DNA of 64,000 nucleotides. It comes from Agromyces fucosus. Lineage in GTDB: Bacteria > Actinomycetota > Actinomycetes > Actinomycetales > Microbacteriaceae. Positions 19,279 through 27,480 of this stretch are shown here, in pieces. The stretch is taken from assembly GCF_004134865.1 (NCBI RefSeq), contig NZ_SDPO01000004.1, positions 297,673 through 361,672 on the forward strand, written 5' to 3'. The stretch's first letter is position 1; each line of letters starts with the position of its first letter. The notes beneath the pieces are model-generated. The model was not told the origin of the DNA. It saw only the letters and a list, made by a program, of their open reading frames with translations, and searched no databases. The translations under genes and the position numbers were made by a program.

Positions 19279-20598
19279 GTGACCGGCTCAGCAGCGCTCT
19301 TCACCGACCGATACGAACTGACGATGGTCGATGCCGCGTTGCTCGACGGCACCGCCCATCGCGAGAGCCTGTTCGAGGCCTTCGCGCGGCGCCTGCCCGA
19401 CGGGCGGCGCTACGGCGTCGTCGCGGGCACCGGGCGCCTGCTCGAGCTGATCCAGCGGTTCCGCTTCGAGGAGGCCGAGCTCGAGTGGCTCCGCGCGCAT
19501 GAGGTGGTGCGGCCGGCGACCCTCGACTGGCTCGCCGACTACCGGTTCACGGGCGACATCTGGGGCTACCGCGAGGGTGAGGCCTACTTCCCCGGCTCGC
19601 CGCTGCTCACGATCCAGGCGACGTTCGCCGAAGCGGTCATGCTCGAGACCGTCGTGCTCTCGACCCTCAACTACGACTCGTCGGTCGCGAGCGCCGCCGC
19701 GCGCATGGTCTCCGTCGCCCTCGGCCGGCCGATCGCCGAGATGGGCTCCCGCCGCACGAGCGAGGGCTCGGCGATCGCCGCTGCGCGAGCCGCCTACATC
19801 GCGGGATTCGACGCCACCTCGAACCTCGAGGCGGGGCGCACCTGGGGCATCCCGACGATGGGCACCGCCGCGCACGCGTTCACGCTGCTGCACGACACCG
19901 AAGAGAGTGCGTTCCGGGCCCAGGTCGAGGCCTTCGGGCCGAAGACGACCCTGCTCGTCGACACCTACGACATCACGAAGGGCGTCGAGCTCGCCGTGAA
20001 GGTCGCCGGACCCGAGCTCGGCGCCGTGCGCATCGACTCGGGCGACCTGCCGACCGTCGTCGCCGCGGTGCGCGAGCAGCTCGACACGCTCGGCGCCGTC
20101 GACACGCGCATCACCGTCACGAGCGATCTGGACGAGTTCACGATCGCCGGGCTCTCGGGTGCCCCGGTCGACGCCTACGGCGTCGGCACGGCGGTCGTCA
20201 CCGGCTCTGGGTTCCCGGCAGCGGGCATGGTGTTCAAGCTCGTCGCACGTCGCGACGACGCCGGCGAGTGGGTCTCCGTCGCGAAGGCGTCGACGCAGAA
20301 GGCGAGCGTCGGCGGCCGCAAGAACGCCGCGCGCCGCCTCGACTCGACCCTCACCGCTCGCGAGGAACTCGTCTTCGTGGGCGACGGCCCCGACGGCGAG
20401 GCGGAATTCGAGGCGGGCACCGAGTTGCGCCCGCTCATGGTGCAGCTCATGGCCGGCGGCGAACCCGACCCCGCGTTCCTCGGCGAGGCGGGCACCGAGG
20501 CTGCGCGCGCGCACCGCTCCACGGTCATGCAGGAGCTGCCGATCGAGGCGTTCCGGTTGGGTCGCGGCGAACCCGTGATCCCGACGTCGTACCGCTGA
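19279..20598 (+). CDS. pncB: Nicotinate phosphoribosyltransferase
   Basis: A 439-residue enzyme of the Preiss-Handler NAD salvage pathway. It has [17 protein letters not shown] at the N-terminus, the [22 protein letters not shown] catalytic region, [10 protein letters not shown], and the PRPP-binding [12 protein letters not shown] and [10 protein letters not shown] segments. The length is that of the actinobacterial NAPRTase group. A second NAD-related enzyme, the CinA/PncC-like amidase at 58.7 kb, would feed the same pathway by producing nicotinate mononucleotide. Confidence 0.94.
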   Translation: MTGSAALFTDRYELTMVDAALLDGTAHRESLFEAFARRLPDGRRYGVVAGTGRLLELIQRFRFEEAELEWLRAHEVVRPATLDWLADYRFTGDIWGYREGEAYFPGSPLLTIQATFAEAVMLETVVLSTLNYDSSVASAAARMVSVALGRPIAEMGSRRTSEGSAIAAARAAYIAGFDATSNLEAGRTWGIPTMGTAAHAFTLLHDTEESAFRAQVEAFGPKTTLLVDTYDITKGVELAVKVAGPELGAVRIDSGDLPTVVAAVREQLDTLGAVDTRITVTSDLDEFTIAGLSGAPVDAYGVGTAVVTGSGFPAAGMVFKLVARRDDAGEWVSVAKASTQKASVGGRKNAARRLDSTLTAREELVFVGDGPDGEAEFEAGTELRPLMVQLMAGGEPDPAFLGEAGTEAARAHRSTVMQELPIEAFRLGRGEPVIPTSYR

Positions 20599-20605
20599 GC
20601 GCGGG

Positions 20606-20893
20606 CTACTCCGCCTTCATCTTCTCGTAGATCGCCTTGCAGGTCGGGCAGACGGGGAACTTCTCGGGGTCGCGCCCCGGGGTCCACTTCTTGCCGCACA
20701 ACGCCTTCACGGGCTTGCCGGTGAGGGCCGACTGCAGGATCTTGTCCTTCTGCACGTAGTGCGAGAACCGCTCGTGGTCGCCGGGCTCGATGGCCTCTTC
20801 GTTCAGGAGCTTCTCGAGCTCGCGGTCGAGAACGTCGGTGCCGCCACCCGGCGAACCGGGGTCGGCGATGCTCACGCGCACGGAGGAGATCAT
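20606..20893 (-). CDS. DUF3039 zinc-ribbon-like protein
   Basis: A 95-residue conserved actinobacterial protein. It contains GGTDVLDRELEKLLNEEAIEPGDHERFSHYV in the family layout and a C-terminal pair of cysteine motifs, ALCGKKW and PVCPTCKAIYE, likely to bind zinc. Its function is not known; the small, soluble, metal-knuckle build suggests a protein- or RNA-binding accessory factor. TAGAAT lies 7 nt before the ATG, so it is probably leaderless and independent of the ABC genes behind it. It converges on pncB with a 7-bp gap. Confidence 0.88.
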   Translation of the reverse strand: MISSVRVSIADPGSPGGGTDVLDRELEKLLNEEAIEPGDHERFSHYVQKDKILQSALTGKPVKALCGKKWTPGRDPEKFPVCPTCKAIYEKMKAE

Positions 20894-20903
20894 GCGTTCG
20901 ATT

Positions 20904-22478
20904 CTACGCGCGGATCGCGGCACCGACGATCTCGGGGCCGCGGCGGTCGAAGACCCGGCCGCCCGCCATCACGCCGACCACCAGCACGAGCAGACCGAGA
21001 CCGACTCCCGAGGCGAAGGATGCCGCGTGCCATGCCGGATCGACCAGGATGCCGAGCGCGGCGAACACCACGGCGGGCAGCGCGATGAGCAGCGAGCCGA
21101 TCATCGTGATGGACTGCACGAGCGCCGTGATCGTGCCGGTGGCCTGCGGCTGCTGGAACGGGCTGTCGCCGGGCTTGACCGCGGGATACGGGAACCTGGC
21201 CGACGTGATCGAGCCGACCCCGAGGCCCGCAAGCAGCAGCGCGGTGCTCACGCCGAGGAGCGACGGCAGCAGGCGCCAGTCGTTCAGCACGAAGACCGTC
21301 ACGGCGCTGCCGAGGCCGATGACGAGCACTCCCGCGATCAGCACGGGCACGAGGCGGCCGATGCGGTCGGAGATCCCGCGCACGCCGGAGACGACGTGCA
21401 GCCAGACGGCCGTCGAGTCGTAGGCGGTGTCGTTGTGGAGGCTCCAGCCGAGGAACAGGCACATGAGCGGCACCGGGATGAGCCAGAGGTACTCGGTCGG
21501 CACGCCGGCGAGGCTGAGCGGCACCATCACGATGACGGGCACGATCGGCACCATGACGAGCGAGACCCAGTAGCGGGCGTCGCGGAACCAGTAGGTGAAG
21601 CTGCGTGCGGCGACGGCGCCGGCGGCGCCCTGCGGGAGCCGGTCGAACCAGCCGAGACCGCGGTAGCTCTTCGCCGAGGCCTCGCGGCCGGGGGTCACGA
21701 GCATCTTGGCGACGAGGGACTTCCAGCCGAACCAGATGACCACGAGGCTCGCCGCGGCGATCAGGAACTTGACGATCGCGGCGCCCCACTCGCCAGCGGC
21801 TGCATCGCCGGGCACCGCGAAGGCCGCGCCGAACGGGGTCCAGGAGAGCACGCCGGCGATGGATGCCATGACCTCGGCGCCCGAGCTCTCCCAGTCGACC
21901 GAGACGAGCACGACGATGATCGGCGACGCCATGACGATCAGGAGCAGGCCGAGCACGCCGCTGAGCTCGCGGGCCCGTCGGGTCGCGAGCAGCAGGGAGG
22001 CGAGGCCGGTGGCGACGCGCGCGAGCAGCAGGCAGGTGGCGAAGGCGATCGCCGCGGCGAGGATCGCGAGGAGGGTCTCGCCGAATCCGCGCGACCAGGT
22101 CACCACGGTGCCGAGCAGCACGATGGCGAGCACGAGCGCCGGGATGCCGACGACGGCCGCCACGGCGAGCCCGATCGCGAGCGAGCGGTCGGGCAGGCCG
22201 AAGAGTGCGAATCGCCGGGGGTCCATCGTGTCGTCGACCCCGAAGATCAGCGGGACGACGATGAAGCCGAGCACGGTGATCGATCCGGCCACGACGAAGG
22301 CGTCGCGGATGGTGTCGACGTCATCGACGAAGCGCAGCCCGACGAGCGAGGCGAACAGCAGTGCCGCGAGACCGAGCCCGTAGATCAGCCCGATGACGAT
22401 GCCGACGACCTGCCAGGTGCTGCGCTGGAAGATGTTGCCGAGCAGCCTCAGTTTCAGTCGGAGAAACTGTGCAACCAT
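20904..22478 (-). CDS. ABC transporter permease (large ABC-2-like)
   Basis: A 524-residue integral membrane protein with about twelve predicted helices, for example VVGIVIGLIYGLGLAALLFA near the N-terminus and VGLGLLVLVVGVMAGGRVF at the end. The layout resembles actinobacterial exporters with 12-helix permeases. It overlaps the 3' end of the ATPase gene by 25 bp, so [11 protein letters not shown] is coupled and the two make one ABC system. Substrate unknown. Confidence 0.85.
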   Translation of the reverse strand: MVAQFLRLKLRLLGNIFQRSTWQVVGIVIGLIYGLGLAALLFASLVGLRFVDDVDTIRDAFVVAGSITVLGFIVVPLIFGVDDTMDPRRFALFGLPDRSLAIGLAVAAVVGIPALVLAIVLLGTVVTWSRGFGETLLAILAAAIAFATCLLLARVATGLASLLLATRRARELSGVLGLLLIVMASPIIVVLVSVDWESSGAEVMASIAGVLSWTPFGAAFAVPGDAAAGEWGAAIVKFLIAAASLVVIWFGWKSLVAKMLVTPGREASAKSYRGLGWFDRLPQGAAGAVAARSFTYWFRDARYWVSLVMVPIVPVIVMVPLSLAGVPTEYLWLIPVPLMCLFLGWSLHNDTAYDSTAVWLHVVSGVRGISDRIGRLVPVLIAGVLVIGLGSAVTVFVLNDWRLLPSLLGVSTALLLAGLGVGSITSARFPYPAVKPGDSPFQQPQATGTITALVQSITMIGSLLIALPAVVFAALGILVDPAWHAASFASGVGLGLLVLVVGVMAGGRVFDRRGPEIVGAAIRA

Positions 22479-24175
22479 TCCATGCCTTCCGCAGCCTTGC
22501 GTCCGCCGGCGAGCTCGACGAATCGGTCTTCGAGGGTCTGCCCGGCGCGGACCTCGTCGAGCGTTCCGGCCGCGAGCACGCGACCGGCCACGATGATCGC
22601 CGCGGAGTCGCAGACGCGCTCGATGAGATCCATGCCGTGGCTCGAGAGCACGACGGTGCCGCCGCCCGCCACGTAGCGTTCGAGGATCTCGGTGAGGTTC
22701 GCCGCAGACACGGGGTCGACGGATTCGAACGGCTCGTCGAGCACGAGAAGGCGCGGCGAGTGGATCATGGCGCACGCGAGCGCGATCTTCTTGGTCATGC
22801 CCGCGGAGTAGTCGGCGACCAGGCGGTCGACGGCGTCGTCGAGGCCGAACGCCGTGATCAGGTCGGCGCTGCGCTCGCGCACGGTGCGGCTGTCGAGACC
22901 GCGCAGCACTCCCGAGTAGTAGAGGAGCTGCGCACCGGTCAGCCGGTCGAACAGCCGCAGGCGGTCGGGCAGCACGCCCGTGGCGCGCTTGGCCGCCTGG
23001 GGGTTGGCCCACGCGTCGATGTCGTGGATGCGGACGGACCCCGAGTCGGGGCGAAGGAGCCCGGTGACCATCGAGAGGGTCGTCGTCTTGCCGGCGCCGT
23101 TCGGGCCGACGATGCCGAAGAACGAGCCGGCGCGCACCTCGAGGCTGATGCCGTCGACGGCAGTGTTCTCGCCGAACTTCTTCACGAGCCCCTCGATCGC
23201 GAGCACCCTCGGCGCGGTCGCCGGAGGTGCGCTGCGAGCCGGGCGCAGCGAGCGCTTCTTGCGGGCCGCGGGCTTCTTGACGGGCTGGATCACCGCGACG
23301 GCCTGGGCCGCGCTGCCGGATGCCGCGGCGACGGCGTCGCTCGTCTCGGCTACGGGCGACGGGGCGCTGACGACCGGGGCTTCCGCGGCGGGAGCCACGA
23401 CCGGGGACTCTGCTGCGGGCGCCTCAGCGACCTCGCTGCCGGCGAGTGCCGCGGCCGAGGCTGCTGCTGCGGTGCCGGTGATCGGGCGAGTCGGCGCGCG
23501 CTCCACCGTCTCCTCGTCGATCTCGGACCGCACGGCGCGACCCTCGGGCGCGACCGGGGGTTCCGACACCGTCGCCGCGGCGGTGTCGGGAGCCTTGCGG
23601 GTGGGCCGCTCGGCGGCCGTCGTCTCGGTGGTGAGCGCCGCAGCGACCTGCTGCGACTGACGGCGCGACGCTGCCGTGGCTGCGGCCTCGGTGCGGGTGG
23701 TCGCGGTGCTCTTGGCCGCGGTGGCACGCGGAGCCCTCGTGGTCTTGGCGGCCTCGCCGCGCGCAGCTGCGGCCTTCGCGGAGGCGGTGCGCGACGCGGC
23801 CGTGCGCTTGGAGGCCGGCGGGGTCTCGAGCGTCTCGCCTTCGGCGGACTCGACAGACTCGGCTGCGGCTGCAGCGGCGGCCTGCTTCTTCGCGGCAGCC
23901 GTCTTCGCGGCCGTCGTCTTCGCGGCGGCGGTCTTGGCGGCCGTCGTCTTCGCGGCTGCGGTCTTCGACCCGGTCGCGGCCGCGGACTTCTTCGCCGCCG
24001 TCGACTTCGCCGACCTCGCCGTCGCGGCGTCGGTCGTCTTCGGAGCGGACGTGCGCGCAGGGCGCTTCGCCGCCGCTGTCGAACGCGCCGGCTGGGACTG
24101 CGTCGATTCGGACGCCCCCGCGCCGGTGCCTTCGGCAGTTTCGTCGTCGTGTTCGGAGCGCGAAACGGAAGTCAC
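22454..24175 (-). CDS. ABC transporter ATPase with histone-H1-like Lys/Ala-rich N-terminal extension
   Basis: A 573-residue protein in two unlike halves. Residues 322-573 are a normal ABC-2 ATPase: Walker A GPNGAGKTT at about 356-364, signature YSAGMTKKIALA, Walker B LLVLDEPFESVDP and the H-loop SSHGMDL. Residues 1-321 are low complexity. The first 160 residues are rich in Lys, Ala and Thr, with three successive TAAAKTTAAK-type repeats around 72-97, like the tails of histone H1, HupB or Hc1. Residues 160-295 become Ala/Glu/Pro rich, and KKPAARKKRSLRPAR at about 300-314 makes a second basic patch. The GTG is 6 nt after a TAGGTT -10 and the extension is in frame with the ATPase without a break. 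Confidence 0.88.
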   Translation of the reverse strand: MTSVSRSEHDDETAEGTGAGASESTQSQPARSTAAAKRPARTSAPKTTDAATARSAKSTAAKKSAAATGSKTAAAKTTAAKTAAAKTTAAKTAAAKKQAAAAAAAESVESAEGETLETPPASKRTAASRTASAKAAAARGEAAKTTRAPRATAAKSTATTRTEAAATAASRRQSQQVAAALTTETTAAERPTRKAPDTAAATVSEPPVAPEGRAVRSEIDEETVERAPTRPITGTAAAASAAALAGSEVAEAPAAESPVVAPAAEAPVVSAPSPVAETSDAVAAASGSAAQAVAVIQPVKKPAARKKRSLRPARSAPPATAPRVLAIEGLVKKFGENTAVDGISLEVRAGSFFGIVGPNGAGKTTTLSMVTGLLRPDSGSVRIHDIDAWANPQAAKRATGVLPDRLRLFDRLTGAQLLYYSGVLRGLDSRTVRERSADLITAFGLDDAVDRLVADYSAGMTKKIALACAMIHSPRLLVLDEPFESVDPVSAANLTEILERYVAGGGTVVLSSHGMDLIERVCDSAAIIVAGRVLAAGTLDEVRAGQTLEDRFVELAGGRKAAEGMEWLHSFSD

Positions 24176-24181
24176 CCAGAC

Positions 24182-24187
24182 AACCTA
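24182..24187 (-). promoter_or_regulatory. Leaderless promoter -10 of the ABC ATPase
   Basis: TAGGTT on the minus strand, exactly 6 nt before the GTG at 24175, which supports the full-length start including the basic tail. The rest of the 24176-24432 intergenic region holds a CCGGAT/ATCCGG hairpin near 24360 and no gene. Confidence 0.6.
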
Positions 24188-24432
24188 TCAATCAGTACCG
24201 CCCTTGCGAGCCTTGTCGGGAGGCGATTGCGAAGGGAGACTGGGTATCGGCTGAGTGTCGTATCACGATCGCACTACGACCTTGACCCCCACATGGTGGG
24301 CAGCGGACGGCCCCGATATCCTGAGTACCGGCATAACGGCGTGTCCATATGTGAACTTCCGGATGAAATCCGGGCCAATCCTCGGCGACGAGGAGGGGGG
24401 CCCGGGGCATCCGACCCACCGAAGGAGATGCA

Positions 24433-25122
24433 GTGACCCAGATCGTGATTCTCGCGGCCGGCATGGGGAGCCGGCTCGGGCGATCCCTCCCCAAGCCCCT
24501 CACCGAACTCAGCGACGGCCGCACCATCATGGGCCAGCAGTTCGACAACATCGAGCACGCGTTCGGCGGCAACGCCAACGTGACGATCGTCGTCGGCTAC
24601 AAGCTCGAGCACATCATCGAGGCGTTCCCGCAGGCGTCGTTCGTCTACAACGAGGAGTACGACCAGACGAACACCTCGAAGAGCCTCATGCGCGCCCTCG
24701 CGGCGTCGCAGCCCGGCGGCGTGCTGTGGATGAACGGCGACGTCGTCTTCGACCCGTCGATCCTCGACCGCGCGCTGCCCTACATCGCTCGGGACCAGTC
24801 CTTCGTCACGGTCAACACCTCGAAGGTCTCTGATGAAGAGGTGAAGTACACGACGAGCGCCGAGGGCTACATCAAGGCGCTGTCCAAGACCGTCAAGGGC
24901 GGTCTCGGCGAGGCCGTGGGCATCAACTACATCTCGAGCCGTGACAAGGCCACGTTCCTCGCGCATCTGCAGCGCGTGGGCGACCAGGACTACTTCGAGC
25001 GCGGCCTCGAGCTCGCGATCGAGCAGAACGGCCTCCTCGTCGAGCCGATGGACATCTCCGACCTCTACGCGGTCGAGATCGACTTCGCCGAAGACCTGGA
25101 GCGCGCGAACCACTTCGTGTGA
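24433..25122 (+). CDS. Sugar-phosphate/phosphocholine-type nucleotidyltransferase
   Basis: A 229-residue NTP_transf_3 family protein. The nucleotide-binding loop AAGMGSRLGRSLPKPLTEL starts at about residue 8, and WMNGDVVFD carries the metal-binding Asp. Relatives activate small alcohols or sugars (for example LicC-type phosphocholine cytidylyltransferases, or inositol- and mannose-phosphate enzymes) as CDP- or GDP- derivatives. Next to a Wzm/Wzt-type exporter, and in the same region as a CDP-alcohol phosphotransferase, it probably supplies a precursor for a wall glycopolymer. GAAGGAG lies 5 nt before the GTG. Confidence 0.85.
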   Translation: MTQIVILAAGMGSRLGRSLPKPLTELSDGRTIMGQQFDNIEHAFGGNANVTIVVGYKLEHIIEAFPQASFVYNEEYDQTNTSKSLMRALAASQPGGVLWMNGDVVFDPSILDRALPYIARDQSFVTVNTSKVSDEEVKYTTSAEGYIKALSKTVKGGLGEAVGINYISSRDKATFLAHLQRVGDQDYFERGLELAIEQNGLLVEPMDISDLYAVEIDFAEDLERANHFV

Positions 25123-25141
25123 CCTGCAGCACAACACAGCA

Positions 25142-25177
25142 GAAGAGAGCGGATGCCACGAGGCATCCGCTCTCTTC
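25142..25177. terminator. Terminator between nucleotidyltransferase and the YkoE-like gene
   Basis: Sixteen-base-pair perfect stem with a 4-nt loop and GTTTTC after the plus-strand arm. It lies between convergent genes and shares its GCGGATGCC core with the terminator at 9623-9662. Confidence 0.9.
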
Positions 25178-25204
25178 GTTTTCTGCCGTCTGCGCCGAGG
25201 GGGC

Positions 25205-25753
25205 TCAGCGCCCCGTCGTCAGGGTGCGGGCCACGCCGGCCCTGGCGAGCGACGCGGCGATCACCCGGCCGAGCCAGGTGAAGGCGATGGGGCTCAGCGC
25301 GAACATCGCGAGGTAGAGCGCCCAGAACCACGGCGCGTAGTGCTCGGGGCCGAGGGCGATGAAGGTGCCGGCGGCGAGGATGAGGCCGGAGGCCCCCGCG
25401 GCGACGTAGTACAGCCACGGCGACCAGTTCTTGTAGCGCGTGATGAAGAACGGCAGCTCGAGCAGCGCGCCGACGAGGAGACCCGTGCCGAGGAAGCGCA
25501 GGATCCAGTGCGGGGCGAACGCCGCACCGACGAGTCCCGCGATGAAACCGGTGAGGATGCCCACGCCCGGACGCTTGAGCAGCGCGAGCGCCACGGCACT
25601 CGGCAGGAAGTGCGAGCCGATCGTGATGCCGTAGAGCATCGGGGCGATGCCGGCGATGAGCCCGGCGGCGTAGCCCGCTCCTGCGGCGAACAGGCCGCCG
25701 CCGACGCCGATCGCGGCGCAGCTCAGGATCACGCGGGTGCTGGTGCGGTGCAC
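25205..25753 (-). CDS. YkoE-like ECF transporter substrate-binding membrane component
   Basis: A 182-residue membrane protein with five to six helices. The pattern GGGLFAAGAGYAAGLIAGIAP, then GSHFLPSAVALALLKRPGVG, matches the YkoE family of ECF-type S components involved in thiamine or hydroxymethylpyrimidine uptake in other bacteria. No ECF ATPase or T component lies beside it, so it may share a general ECF module encoded elsewhere. The GTG at 25753 is chosen because GGAAGGAG stands 5 nt upstream; the longer open frame has no such site. The family call is from memory of the pattern and should be checked. Confidence 0.6.
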   Translation of the reverse strand: MHRTSTRVILSCAAIGVGGGLFAAGAGYAAGLIAGIAPMLYGITIGSHFLPSAVALALLKRPGVGILTGFIAGLVGAAFAPHWILRFLGTGLLVGALLELPFFITRYKNWSPWLYYVAAGASGLILAAGTFIALGPEHYAPWFWALYLAMFALSPIAFTWLGRVIAASLARAGVARTLTTGR

Positions 25754-25820
25754 GAGGCTCCTTCCGACTGGGCTCGGCACTTGCCACCCGTCTGAGACAA
25801 ATCTACCCCGGTACGGCATC

Positions 25821-25826
25821 TACGAT
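25821..25826 (+). promoter_or_regulatory. Leaderless promoter -10 of the Wzm-type permease
   Basis: TACGAT exactly 6 nt before GTG 25833. The spacing favours this GTG over the adjacent ATG at 25836. Confidence 0.6.
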
Positions 25827-25832
25827 GAGAGC

Positions 25833-26654
25833 GTGATGAGCACGGTGTCGAGAGCATACGGTGATGCCCATCCGCTGCAGCGGACGCCGTGGGCCAGGTA
25901 CCGCCATTCGCTGTGGTTGCTCACGACGCGCGACCTGAAGGTGCGCTACTCGACGTCCGCGCTCGGCTACGTGTGGTCGGTGCTCGACCCCCTCGTGATG
26001 GCGGGCATCTACTGGTTCGTCTTCACCCAGGTCTTCCAGCGGCCGGTGGGCACCGAGCCCTACCTCGTCTTCCTGCTGTCGGCCCTGCTGCCGTGGATGT
26101 GGTTCAACGGGTCGGTCTCCGATTCGACGCGCGCCTTCCTGAAGGACGCCAAGCTCGTGCGCTCGACCATGATCCCGAGAACGATCTGGGTCAACCGCAT
26201 CGTGCTCTCGAAGGGCATCGAGTTCCTGCTCGCGCTGCCCGTGCTGGCGCTGTTCGTCGTGATCTTCCGCGACGAGATCCAGCTCCACTGGGAGCTCGCG
26301 CTGTTCCCGATCGCGATCGTGATGCAGGCCGTGCTCACCGCAGGCGTCGCGCTGGTCGTGGCACCGCTCGTGGTGTTCTTCCGCGACCTCGAGCGAGCGG
26401 TCAAGCTCGCCCTGCGGTTCCTGTTCTACGCCTCTCCCATCATCTACGGCGTCACCGACCTGCCGCCGCAGCTGCACTTCTGGGCGGCGTTCAACCCGCT
26501 CTCCGGCATCTTCGGCATCTACCGCGCCGGGTTCTACCCCGACGAACTCGACTGGTTCAACGTCGCGATCTCCGCGCTCATGTCGCTCGCGATCCTCGCG
26601 GTCGGCCTGTGGGTGTTCCGCTCCTCGGAGCGCCAAGTGCTGAAGGAGATCTGA
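25833..26654 (+). CDS. ABC-2 permease for wall polysaccharide/teichoic acid export (Wzm/TagG type)
   Basis: A 273-residue permease with six predicted helices. SLWLLTTRDLKVRYSTSALGYVWSVLDPL is the amphipathic entry plus first helix typical of Wzm and TagG, and FFRDLERAVKLALRFLFYASPIIYG is the conserved coupling region. With the ATPase one base downstream it forms an exporter of lipid-linked glycopolymers. Partners elsewhere in the window (CDP-glycerol glycerophosphotransferase, glycosyltransferases) suggest a teichoic-acid-like cargo. Confidence 0.9.
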   Translation: MMSTVSRAYGDAHPLQRTPWARYRHSLWLLTTRDLKVRYSTSALGYVWSVLDPLVMAGIYWFVFTQVFQRPVGTEPYLVFLLSALLPWMWFNGSVSDSTRAFLKDAKLVRSTMIPRTIWVNRIVLSKGIEFLLALPVLALFVVIFRDEIQLHWELALFPIAIVMQAVLTAGVALVVAPLVVFFRDLERAVKLALRFLFYASPIIYGVTDLPPQLHFWAAFNPLSGIFGIYRAGFYPDELDWFNVAISALMSLAILAVGLWVFRSSERQVLKEI

Positions 26655-26655
26655 T

Positions 26656-27420
26656 TTGGATGCCACGACCGCCGTCTCCTCGGCACCCTTCGCCATTCGC
26701 ACGACCGGGCTCGGCATCCGCTTCCGCCGCAACCGCCGTGGTCGCCGCTCGTTCAAGGACCTGCTCGCCGGCCGCCGCCGCCGCACCCGCCCCGGCGAGT
26801 TCTGGGCGCTGCGGGACGTCTCGATCGAGGTGCGCCCCGGCGAGGCCATCGGGGTGGTCGGCCGCAACGGCCAGGGCAAGTCGACGCTGCTGAAGCTCGT
26901 CGCGGGCGTGATGATCGCCGACGAGGGCACCGTCGAGATCACGGGCGGCGTCGCCCCGCTCATCGAGATCACCGGCGGGTTCGTCGACGATCTCACCGTG
27001 CGCGACAACGTCTACCTGACGGCGGGACTGCACGGCATGACGAACGCGCAGATCGACGCGAAGTTCGACGAGATCATCGAGTTCGCCGACATCGGCGATT
27101 TCCTCGACACGCCCTACAAGCACCTCTCGAGCGGCATGAAGGTGCGCATCGCCTTCGCGGTGATCTCGCAGCTCGAGGAACCGATCATGCTCGTCGACGA
27201 GGTGCTCGCGGTGGGCGACAAGGCGTTCCGCGAGAAGTGCTACCGCCGCATCGACGAACTGCTCGCCGGCGGCCGCACGCTCTTCTTCGTCTCGCACAAC
27301 GAACGCGATCTCCGCCGGTTCTGCACGCGCGGCCTCTACCTCGACAAGGGCGCGCTCGTGCTCGACGGCCCGATCGACGACGTGCTCGCCCGCTACAACG
27401 CCGACCACGGCGTCGGTTAG
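26656..27420 (+). CDS. ABC ATPase for wall polysaccharide/teichoic acid export (Wzt/TagH type)
   Basis: A 254-residue ATPase: Walker A GRNGQGKSTLL (Gln in place of the usual Ala), signature HLSSGMKVRIAFA, Walker B PIMLVDEVLAVGD and H-loop FVSHN. The unusual VGDKAFREKC after Walker B is typical of the Wzt/TagH subfamily. It has no C-terminal carbohydrate-binding domain, so cargo selection must lie elsewhere. The start is a TTG with GAAGGAG 7 nt upstream; no ATG or GTG in frame fits. Confidence 0.92.
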   Translation: MDATTAVSSAPFAIRTTGLGIRFRRNRRGRRSFKDLLAGRRRRTRPGEFWALRDVSIEVRPGEAIGVVGRNGQGKSTLLKLVAGVMIADEGTVEITGGVAPLIEITGGFVDDLTVRDNVYLTAGLHGMTNAQIDAKFDEIIEFADIGDFLDTPYKHLSSGMKVRIAFAVISQLEEPIMLVDEVLAVGDKAFREKCYRRIDELLAGGRTLFFVSHNERDLRRFCTRGLYLDKGALVLDGPIDDVLARYNADHGVG

Positions 27421-27435
27421 CAGCAGTACTGCCGA

Positions 27436-27473
27436 TGCGGATGTCGCGGGGCACGGGCCCCGCGACATCCGCA
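27436..27473. terminator. Terminator between Wzt-type ATPase and the RTX gene
   Basis: Seventeen-base-pair perfect stem with an ACGG loop between convergent genes. Confidence 0.9.
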
Positions 27474-27480
27474 CCGCTCG

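Noticed and set aside
24265..24330. TTGACC and TATCCT as a promoter of the nucleotidyltransferase
   Set aside because: The spacer would be 29 nt, far outside the normal range, so the pair was not annotated.
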